Source: Actinoplanes aureus
GTDB lineage: Bacteria; Actinomycetota; Actinomycetes; Mycobacteriales; Micromonosporaceae
NCBI RefSeq assembly: GCF_015704865.1
Contig: NZ_JADQTO010000007.1
Span: forward strand, 372,001 to 436,000
Reading direction: 5' to 3'
Length of the DNA: 64,000 nt
Part shown: positions 58,199 to 64,000 of the stretch, piece by piece
Layout: the number at the start of each line of letters is the position of its first letter
Numbering within the stretch: position 1 is the first letter of the stretch
Position numbers and translations under genes: made by a program
The notes under the pieces: model-generated
What the model was told of the DNA's origin: nothing
Database searches by the model: none
What the model saw: only the letters and a program-made list of their open reading frames with translations

Positions 58199-59026
58199 TC
58201 AGTCACCGACGGCGGCCGGGCGGTCGGTGTGGCTGTACTGCGACCACGAGCCGGGGAAGAGCCGGCCGGTGCCGAGGCCGGCGTGCTCCAGCGCGATCAG
58301 GTTGTGGCAGGCGGTCACACCGGAACCGCAATAGGAGATGACGTCGGTCGTACCGTCGGCGCCGACCGCGGCGAACCGCTCGCGCAACCGCTCGACCGGG
58401 AGGAACCGGCCGTCGGCATCCACGTTCTCCCGGCAGGGCAGGTTGCGGGCGCCCGGAATGTGGCCCGGCCGTGGATCGACCGGCTCGGCGTCACCCCGGA
58501 AACGGGAGTGGTCACGGGCGTCCAGCACCACACCGGGACCGTTCGCCGCCTCGTCCAGCGACGCCAGACGGTCGGCCGGCCAGTTCCGGGCGGTGAAGGT
58601 GGCCGGTGGGCGTACCGGCGCCTCGGTGGTCAACTCGCCGGAGAAGGCTTGCAGGCCGCCGTCGAGCAGCGCGGCGTCGTGCCCGATGACCCGGAGCAGC
58701 CAGACCAGCCTTGCGGCGACTACTCCGCCCGCGTCGTCGTACGCGATGACCGGATCTTGATCTCCGATGCCGGCCTCGGCCATCGCCTCGGCGAACGTCT
58801 CCGGATCCGGAAGCGGATGCCGGCCCTCGGCCGGCGATGCCGGCCGGGCCAGTGCGGTGTCCAGGTCGATGAAGACCGCGCCGGGCAGATGCCCCTTCTG
58901 GTACGCCGCCCGGCCCGACCGGCCGTCCAGGTACCACCGGACGTCGGCCAGCACGACCGCGTCACCCTGGGCGCGCACCCACTGCTCGTCCACCACCGGG
59001 TCGATCACCGAGACCTCCTGTCTCAT
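58199..59026 (-). CDS. Two-domain rhodanese sulfurtransferase
   Basis: 275 residues: an inactive N-terminal rhodanese domain and a C-terminal catalytic domain with active-site Cys233 in SYCGSGVTA. The CGSGVT loop is typical of mercaptopyruvate-type sulfurtransferases. Transfers sulfane sulfur to cyanide or thiols. It overlaps the upstream small membrane protein by four bases. Confidence 0.9.
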   Translation of the reverse strand: MRQEVSVIDPVVDEQWVRAQGDAVVLADVRWYLDGRSGRAAYQKGHLPGAVFIDLDTALARPASPAEGRHPLPDPETFAEAMAEAGIGDQDPVIAYDDAGGVVAARLVWLLRVIGHDAALLDGGLQAFSGELTTEAPVRPPATFTARNWPADRLASLDEAANGPGVVLDARDHSRFRGDAEPVDPRPGHIPGARNLPCRENVDADGRFLPVERLRERFAAVGADGTTDVISYCGSGVTACHNLIALEHAGLGTGRLFPGSWSQYSHTDRPAAVGD

Positions 59027-59310
59027 TCATCGTCGCGCCTGCGCCCCCGTGGCCGGAACCGCGACACGGCGACTCCGACGAGCACCAGAGCGAACAGAGC
59101 GGTGCCCGGCGCGGTCCGCGAGCCGGCCAACCGGGCGCCCATTACGAAGATCAGCAAGGCCAGCCCGAAGAGCAGGTGGTAGCACCCGGCCTCGCGGACG
59201 GTCCGGAACGACCGGCCGATGATCGCGGGCGCTCGGTCGGTGATCAACATCCGGGCGCCGAACGCCCCCAGCCCAAGCCCCAGCAGGCCGCCCAGTACCG
59301 CGGTACCCAT
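59023..59310 (-). CDS. Small three-helix membrane protein, unknown
   Basis: 95 residues with hydrophobic segments at TAVLGGLLGLGLGAFGARML, CYHLLFGLALLIFVMGARLA and PGTALFALVLVGVAVSRF and a basic/acidic tail RPRGRRRDDE. No family recognised. Translationally coupled to the sulfurtransferase by a four-base overlap, which suggests a shared role. Confidence 0.7.
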   Translation of the reverse strand: MGTAVLGGLLGLGLGAFGARMLITDRAPAIIGRSFRTVREAGCYHLLFGLALLIFVMGARLAGSRTAPGTALFALVLVGVAVSRFRPRGRRRDDE

Positions 59311-59356
59311 CGCCCCAGTCTGCGACGCGCGCTGCCGGGGCGAGAGGCAATCCGGA

Positions 59357-59848
59357 TCAGCGGTAGTTGGTGAACTGCAGGGCGACGCCGAAGTCCTCCT
59401 GCTTCAGCAGGGCGATCACAGCCTGCAGGTCGTCCCGCTTCTTGCCGGTGACGCGCAGCTGGTCACCCTGGATCTGCGCCTGCACGCCCTTCGGGCCCTC
59501 GTCGCGGATCTTCTTGCTGATCGCCTTGGCCTTGTCGGTCTCGATGCCCTCGACGACCTTCAGGTCGATCTTGTAGGTCTTGCCGGACTGGCGCGGCTCC
59601 CCCGCGTCCAGAGCCTTCAGCGAGATGTTCCGCTTCACCAGCTTCTCCTTGAAGACGTCGAGCGCGGCGGTGGCTCGCTCCTCGGTCTCCGAGGTGATGG
59701 TGAACGCCTCTCCCGACTTGGCGAGAGCGGTGCCCGTACCCCGGAAGTCGAACCGGGTGCTCAGCTCCTTCTCCGCCTGGTGGAAAGCGTTGTCGACCTC
59801 CTGCCGGTCGACCTTGCTGACGATGTCGAACGACGGGTTGGCTGCCAT
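59357..59848 (-). CDS. YajQ family nucleotide-binding protein
   Basis: 163 residues, two ferredoxin-like halves, beginning [21 protein letters not shown]. YajQ homologues bind c-di-GMP or other nucleotides and act as effectors in some bacteria. The GGDEF/EAL gene 2 kb away makes a c-di-GMP link attractive but unproven. Monocistronic. Confidence 0.9.
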   Translation of the reverse strand: MAANPSFDIVSKVDRQEVDNAFHQAEKELSTRFDFRGTGTALAKSGEAFTITSETEERATAALDVFKEKLVKRNISLKALDAGEPRQSGKTYKIDLKVVEGIETDKAKAISKKIRDEGPKGVQAQIQGDQLRVTGKKRDDLQAVIALLKQEDFGVALQFTNYR

Positions 59849-59927
59849 GATCAGACTCCTGCGGCTGGGCTCGAATCGATGTGAACGGCGGGGCGGTGGA
59901 GCCCCGCGACATGCCGACCGTACCCGG

Positions 59928-59958
59928 TTGTGGAGTCGGTCCGCGGTACGGCTATTCT
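59928..59958 (+). promoter_or_regulatory. Candidate promoter of tRNA-Tyr
   Basis: TTGTGG, a 19-base spacer, TATTCT, about 38 bases before the tRNA. Spacer slightly long. Confidence 0.4.
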
Positions 59959-59995
59959 GATGTCCGCTGCCGCGGGAGACCGTGGTGGTTGCCCA

Positions 59996-60079
59996 GGCGG
60001 GTTGCCCGAGCGGCCAATGGGAGCGGACTGTAAATCCGTCGCGAAAGCTACAGAGGTTCGAATCCTCTACCCGCCACCA
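59996..60079 (+). tRNA. tRNA-Tyr (GTA anticodon), CCA encoded
   Basis: Acceptor GGCGGGT/ACCCGCC, anticodon loop CTGTAAA (GTA), a long class II variable arm (GTCGCGAAAGCTAC region), T-arm AGAGGTTCGAATCCTCT and a genomic CCA at 60077-60079. It lies at the edge between core genes and the accessory patchwork. Confidence 0.96.
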
Positions 60080-60090
60080 CTGGGACAGAC

Positions 60091-60130
60091 AGGCCCCTCA
60101 CCAGCCGGAACGGCAGGGAGGGGCCTTCTT
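60091..60130 (+). terminator. Terminator after tRNA-Tyr
   Basis: Nine-bp stem AGGCCCCTC/GAGGGGCCT, followed by TCTTCGTTTG. It lies 12 bases after the encoded CCA. Confidence 0.8.
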
Positions 60131-60431
60131 CGTTTGATCTAGCGGAGTCCGGGTCTTGACGAGCAGTTGTGGACAGGTCAAATCTTCGTGACCCATTCCC
60201 GACACGGACCCGTCCGCTGCCGGCGCGTCCACTGGGAAGCCGGCCGCCACGGACCAACCCATAGAGATGGGTACGGACACCAGCGGGCATGCTCCTCCGC
60301 TCGGCGCAGGATCGGACGACCACCGCGGTGCAGCAGGCCCCGAAGAGCACCGAACAACAGTTCGGGGCAAGCCACGAAGCGGCTCGGCGACCGCCCTGGA
60401 CCGGCGCACGTTCCCATGATCAGCTTTCTGC
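60131..60431. other. Intergenic stretch after tRNA-Tyr, nothing recognised
   Basis: About 300 bases with no credible gene on either strand. Short overlapping frames are Arg-rich GC shadows. No copy of the tRNA 3' end is repeated here. If this is an island edge, the integrase and second attachment site are outside the window. Confidence 0.5.
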
Positions 60432-60869
60432 ATGGAGCTCACCAAGCAATTCAGCGACGATCAATACGCCGTTGCGCTGGAGTCATGGTCATGGCTGGAC
60501 CTGCATGGCAAGACGCCCCGCTTCGCCTCACTGTTCGGGAACATCTTCCTGGAGGACGAACATGGCGGATGGTGGTTCCTTGACACGTTCGGCGGGGAGC
60601 TCGTATCAGGATGGGCAAGTCGCGCCGAACTGATCGCCGCGCTGGAGACAGAAGAGGGTCAAGATCAGTACCTATTGGGTGTGCTGGCCATGGCAGCGTT
60701 CCATCGGCGGGGCCTGAGCTTGGGCGACGACGAGGTATACGCCTACGCACCGCCGCCCATCGTCACCGGCAGTTTCGACGTCGAGGCAATCCAGGTATTC
60801 CGATTCTCCGTCGTCGTCAACACGGCAGGGCAGCTCCACCGACAGCTTCGCAGCTCGTCCGCTGGCTGA
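60432..60869 (+). CDS. T6SS Tdi1-like immunity domain protein (DUF1851 type)
   Basis: 145 residues. Tryptophan-rich and acidic with FGNIFLEDEHGGWWFLDTF near residues 35-53 and ELIAALETEEGQDQYLLG, then GDDEVYAYAPPPIVTG, a layout seen in DUF1851/Tdi1-type immunity proteins. These usually neutralise a cognate toxin. No toxin gene is adjacent, so this may be an orphan immunity gene. No ribosome binding site is visible before the ATG. Assignment from pattern recognition only. Confidence 0.6.
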   Translation: MELTKQFSDDQYAVALESWSWLDLHGKTPRFASLFGNIFLEDEHGGWWFLDTFGGELVSGWASRAELIAALETEEGQDQYLLGVLAMAAFHRRGLSLGDDEVYAYAPPPIVTGSFDVEAIQVFRFSVVVNTAGQLHRQLRSSSAG

Positions 60870-61041
60870 ACACCAGCGCGCGAGCCTTCGAGGACAACCG
60901 GCTCACGAGCAGCCGGCCGGAGGCCGCCGGCAGGCCGAGCGCGACCGGCCCGCGCCGCGCTTACGCGGCGCCCTATGCGGAAAGCAGTACGACGACCGGC
61001 GACACGCATCGGCGGTCCCCTGCCGCGTCGATGAGTTGTGC

Positions 61042-61685
61042 TCACGTCGGCATCGCTTGGGCGGTCTGTTCGCAAGCTGGCCTCGTGGCGAGGCTGTCGG
61101 CGGCGAGGATGACGCACGGGTGGCAGATGGCGACGCCAGGTCGGTGACGAGCATGTCCGGCTCGGTTGCCCGGCCGCAGAAGGAACAGGTGCGGCTGGCC
61201 AGCCGGCGTTTCCACCAGCGGGCTGGGCGTACGGGAATGGGGCTGATGTAGCAATGCAGTTCCCGTTCGAGGGCCGCTATGTCGACGTGTAGTTCGTTGA
61301 GAGCGCGGCTTCCGGGGTCCAACGCCAGGACGGCTAGTAGGTGTTCCGTGCGGATCTCGGGTGGGAGGGTGCCCGCGGCGTTCTGCGCGGCGGTGTCGAT
61401 GGCGCAGGTCGCTTCGGTGGACATCGGTGGGACGTCGTCGCCGGGTGCCTCGCTGTACGGGCCGAACAGGCGGTGCGACGCGGCCCGGATCTGCTCGGCG
61501 TGGACGCTCAGGCGTTCGAGGATGGCTGCGGCTACGCCCTCGGTGAGCAGGCCGGCCAGCAATTGCTGGGTGCCGATGGCGGCGGCCGCGGCCAACAGGC
61601 CGCCGGGGTTGGCGGTGCCGGCGAAGTGGTGGACCTCGGTGACGAGGTCGGCGAAGCGGTCCGGCAGGTCAGGGCCATGCGACAA
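61042..61685 (-). pseudogene. Frameshifted Clp-N repeat plus ClpX-type zinc-finger protein
   Basis: Frame one gives two Clp N-terminal repeats (GTQQLLAGLLTEGVAAAILERL near 38-59; LPPEIRTEHLLAVLALDPGSR near 107-127) and then CSFC (C167, C170) of a ClpX-like zinc finger. At about 61140-61145 the match breaks. One base over, the other frame continues PGVAICHPCVILAADSLA to a stop at 61042, supplying the second CxxC pair. A single lost base explains both. The uncorrected frame runs on to 60903 as Arg/Ser-rich noise. The only start is a TTG at 61685, so the N-terminus may also be damaged. Confidence 0.75.
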
Positions 61686-61722
61686 GAACGCCGATGCGGG
61701 ACTGCGGGGCTAGGGTTTGCGA

Positions 61723-62472
61723 GTGACTCCCGACGTGCTCGTGCTCGACACCGAGGACCCGCTGGCGGTCACCGCGGTCGAGGCCATTCGTGCCGGCGAC
61801 GTCGCGGCGTTGCGGCGTCTGCTCGATGAGCAGCCGGGTCTGGCCACGGCTCGGCTCGTGGAGCACGACGGTGGGATGTCGCGGACCCTGCTGCATGTGG
61901 TGACGGACTGGCCCGGTCACTATCCGAACGGAGCCGCCACGGTGGCCGCGCTGGTCCAGGCTGGTGCGGAGGTCGACGCCCGGTTTACCGGGCCGCACAG
62001 CGAGACGCCACTGCACTGGGCGGCCAGCAGTAACGACGTCGCAGTGCTCGACGCGCTGCTGGACGCCGGCGCCCAGATCGATGCGCTGGGTGCGGTCATC
62101 GGCGGTGGCACGCCGCTGGACGATGCGACGGCGTTCGCGCAATGGGAGACCGCTCGCCGCCTGGTCGAACGTGGAGCGCGTACCACCCTGTGGCACGCCG
62201 CGACCCTGGGAATTCTCGACCGCCTGGAGGCCTATTTCACCGGCCCGAGTCGGCCGGCTCCGGCCGAGGTCAGCGGGGCGTTCTGGGGAGCGTGCCACGG
62301 CGGCCGACAGCGGGCCGCACAGTTCTTGCTCGACCACGGCGCTGGTCTCAACTGGGTCCCGGACTGGGAGAACCTGACGCCGTTGGACGCCGCCACCCGC
62401 AGCGAGGCCACCGACGTCGTCGAGTGGTTGCGCGCGTGCGGCGCGAAGACCGCGGTCGAGCTGGGACGGTAA
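61723..62472 (+). CDS. Ankyrin-repeat protein
   Basis: 249 residues from GTG 61723 (a TTG at 61717 is possible). TAGGGT ends six bases before the GTG, consistent with a leaderless mRNA. About five ankyrin-like units are visible: EAIRAGDVAALRRLLDEQPG, TPLHWAASSNDVAVLDALLD, TPLDDATAFAQWETARRLVE, then GACHGGRQRAAQFLLDHGAG and TPLDAATRSEATDVVEWLRA. A protein-binding module with no attached catalytic domain. Divergent from the damaged Clp-N gene. Confidence 0.85.
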   Translation: MTPDVLVLDTEDPLAVTAVEAIRAGDVAALRRLLDEQPGLATARLVEHDGGMSRTLLHVVTDWPGHYPNGAATVAALVQAGAEVDARFTGPHSETPLHWAASSNDVAVLDALLDAGAQIDALGAVIGGGTPLDDATAFAQWETARRLVERGARTTLWHAATLGILDRLEAYFTGPSRPAPAEVSGAFWGACHGGRQRAAQFLLDHGAGLNWVPDWENLTPLDAATRSEATDVVEWLRACGAKTAVELGR

Positions 62473-62499
62473 CGCCACCTACCGGCGGCGCGGGGCATC

Positions 62500-63393
62500 A
62501 TGGGCGACGTGACGGGCTTCGTCCTGCCGGAGAACCTGGTCGACAGCGTGCGCGCGGACCGGTCACCGCAACGTGACGCCTGGCTGGCGACTCTGCCCCG
62601 TCTGGTTGACGAGTTCGCAGACCGATGGTCGCTGGCGATCGGACCGCCTTTTCAGCCGGGCGGCCAGTGCGCCTGGGTCGCCCCGGCCAGCGACGGCGCA
62701 GGCCGGGAACTGGTGCTCAAGGTGGCGTGGCGGCACGATGAGGCCCTCCACGAAGCCGAAGGGCTGCGCGCCTGGGACGGCGACGGAACGGTACGGCTGT
62801 ACGACCACGCCACCGACGACACCACCTCTGTGCTGCTGTTGGAACGCTGCCGCCCCGGCACTGCGCTCGGGGAGGTGCTACCCGAGGTTCAGCAGGACCC
62901 GATCGTCGCCGGCGTGCTGAGACGACTGTGGCGAGCGCAGGGTGATCCCGCACAGTTCCGGCCGCTGCAGGTCATGTGTGACGCCTGGGCCACCGAATTT
63001 CAGGAGCGGCTGGCCGACACACCGGGACGACTCGACCCCGGCCTTGCCCGCGCCGGGATCCGGCTTCTACGCACGCTGCCGGCCACCGCCGACCGGCGCG
63101 TGCTGTTGTGCACCGATCTGCACGCCGGGAACATCCTTGCCGCCGACCGCGAGCCCTGGCTTGCCATCGACCCCAAGCCCTACCTCGGCGATCCCACCTA
63201 TGACGCGGTGCAACACCTGCTCAACTGCCAACAGCGCCTGATGGCCGACCCGGCCGGCCTAGCCAGCAGGATGGCCGACCTGCTCGAACTCGACGCCGGC
63301 CGGCTCACACAGTGGCTGTTCGCTCGTTGCGTACAGGAATCGCTCGACCATCCCGTCCTCCGTGAGGTCGCCGCTCGGCTCGCCCCGGCCTGA
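62500..63393 (+). CDS. APH(6)-like aminoglycoside/hydroxyurea phosphotransferase family protein
   Basis: 297 residues with the kinase layout: Lys74 in LVLKVAW, catalytic loop CTDLHAGNIL with D206 and N211, and Mg-binding D224 in WLAIDPKPYLGDP. The usual His before the catalytic Asp is Cys here. The family includes streptomycin 6-kinases, but many members act on other substrates, so resistance is only a possibility. 27 bases after the ankyrin gene and probably co-transcribed. Confidence 0.85.
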   Translation: MGDVTGFVLPENLVDSVRADRSPQRDAWLATLPRLVDEFADRWSLAIGPPFQPGGQCAWVAPASDGAGRELVLKVAWRHDEALHEAEGLRAWDGDGTVRLYDHATDDTTSVLLLERCRPGTALGEVLPEVQQDPIVAGVLRRLWRAQGDPAQFRPLQVMCDAWATEFQERLADTPGRLDPGLARAGIRLLRTLPATADRRVLLCTDLHAGNILAADREPWLAIDPKPYLGDPTYDAVQHLLNCQQRLMADPAGLASRMADLLELDAGRLTQWLFARCVQESLDHPVLREVAARLAPA

Positions 63394-63404
63394 CAACCAA
63401 GCGG

Positions 63405-63752
63405 TCACGGTGTCGTTCCGGCCGAGACCGCGCTCGCGCGCTGGGCCAGGGAAGCCAGTACGCCGGCGTATGCCGCCGGGACCTCGATATCGAGAACCAC
63501 CGCCTCGCCGCCGGCCACCCGCTCCGCAGTGGTGGTGAAGGTGAAGAACGAGCAGCACCCGACTTCCCGTACGGTCAGGTCCCGCACCCGGGCCTCCAAG
63601 CCGGCCGGGCCGGTCAGGTGCAGGCGGGCGTGTGTCGCGTCGACCTGTTCGACCCCGCGGACGGCGGTGGCCAACAGGTCGTCGAATTCGGCCAGCCGGA
63701 GCGGTCGCTCCGCCGTGGGCAGCGTGCAGGCGTCCGGAACCATGAAGGACAT
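63405..63752 (-). CDS. Small Cys-Cys protein behind a MerR-type promoter, unknown
   Basis: 115 residues. MSFMVPDACTLPTAERPLRL start, then REVGCCSFFTFTTTAE near residues 62-77 with a vicinal cysteine pair, followed by LDIEVPAAYAGVLASLAQRA. I know similar proteins only as unannotated neighbours of MerR regulators. A soft-metal or redox role is inferred from the Cys pair and promoter, not shown. Confidence 0.7.
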   Translation of the reverse strand: MSFMVPDACTLPTAERPLRLAEFDDLLATAVRGVEQVDATHARLHLTGPAGLEARVRDLTVREVGCCSFFTFTTTAERVAGGEAVVLDIEVPAAYAGVLASLAQRASAVSAGTTP

Positions 63753-63796
63753 GCCAAGCCTCCTCGAACTTCGACGCCGTCGGCGCCGTCCGTTCG

Positions 63797-63828
63797 ACGG
63801 TAAGCCCGTACCCGGGTACCGAATGCAA
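63797..63828 (-). promoter_or_regulatory. MerR-type promoter/operator
   Basis: Minus strand: TTGCAT (-35, 63823-63828), a 20-base spacer, TACCGT (-10, 63797-63802). The spacer is centred on a perfect palindrome GTACCCGGGTAC (63808-63819). Over-long spacer plus central dyad is the hallmark of MerR-family control. Transcription would lead into the 115-residue gene. Confidence 0.75.
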
Positions 63829-63839
63829 TACCTGATGGC

Positions 63840-64000
63840 CTAGCGGGCCAGGCGCTTCTCGATTTCGGCGCGCATGTCGTGCGGCAGTTCGTCGGCGTCG
63901 AGGAGGCGGGCAAGGCGGGCCGGGTCGTGCATGTAGATGCCGAAGGCCTCGGCGATGGTCAGGCCATGGGCGGGGCGGTCGGTGACCTCGATGCGGTCGC
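63840..64000 (-). CDS. C-terminal fragment of an unidentified protein
   Basis: The frame enters from the window edge and ends with TAG at 63840-63842. The 52 visible residues include TDRPAHGLTIAEAFGIYMHD and LLDADELPHDMRAEIEKRLA, an acidic helical tail. Too short to assign. Its position next to the MerR-type promoter makes it worth seeing in full. Confidence 0.6.
   Translation of the reverse strand, partial: DRIEVTDRPAHGLTIAEAFGIYMHDPARLARLLDADELPHDMRAEIEKRLAR

Noticed and set aside
60903..61041. C-terminal Ser/Arg-rich extension of the Clp-N protein
   Set aside because: It lies beyond the frameshift and has the composition of noise. The other frame restores the zinc finger and stops at 61042.
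60080..64000. Second copy of the tRNA-Tyr 3' end as an attachment site
   Set aside because: I looked for GGTTCGAATCCTCTACCCGC in the remaining 4 kb and saw none. An island, if real, ends outside the window.

Overview
The window comes from a high-GC actinobacterium, most likely a member of the Micromonosporaceae close to Actinoplanes. That placement is inferred from gene order, GC-rich codons, GTG/TTG starts, a conservon operon and the actinobacterial versions of S4, S14, L36 and SecE. Almost everything runs on the minus strand. The large plus-strand open frames opposite the ribosomal genes are GC shadows.

Layout. 1-4293: a conservon (NIT-domain sensor kinase, roadblock protein, DUF742 protein, GTPase cut by the window edge), with a divergent multi-pass membrane protein at 4822-6351 and a secreted barnase-type RNase at 6465-6884. 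6936-12572: a thiamine operon thiE-thiO-thiS-thiG-tenI-like-thiD-thiC behind a TPP riboswitch. 12614-16571: an ABC-F ATPase, an RsmC-like methyltransferase, a membrane-anchored orphan and truA. 16750-34195: the alpha, spc and S10 ribosomal operons (rplQ back to rpsJ), including rpoA, infA, map, adk and secY. 34579-38928: the str operon (tuf, fusA, rpsG, rpsL). 40402-47834: rpoC and rpoB. 48408-54479: rplL, rplJ, an ABC transporter pair, rplA, nusG, secE, tRNA-Trp, a HadAB-like dehydratase pair and rpmG, followed by tRNA-Met and tRNA-Thr. 54872-59848: a GGDEF/EAL protein, a secreted micro-peptide, a small HTH protein, a sulfurtransferase and a YajQ-type protein. From tRNA-Tyr (59996) to the end lies a patchwork of accessory orphans: a Tdi1-like immunity protein, a frameshifted Clp-N/zinc-finger gene, an ankyrin protein, an APH(6)-like kinase and a gene behind a MerR-type promoter.

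Most of the window is the core translation and transcription machinery in its conserved order. The clearest departures are these: rplK (L11) is missing from between nusG and rplA; an ABC transporter sits between rplA and rplJ; an identical 19-base element lies at nearly the same distance upstream of both rpsJ and rpsL; U-poor perfect hairpins mark most operon ends; and the region after tRNA-Tyr looks like the start of a variable island. I did not find a multi-gene system that I can call new. The best leads are the shared leader element, the L11 loss, the frameshifted Clp-N/zinc-finger gene and the secreted micro-peptide.
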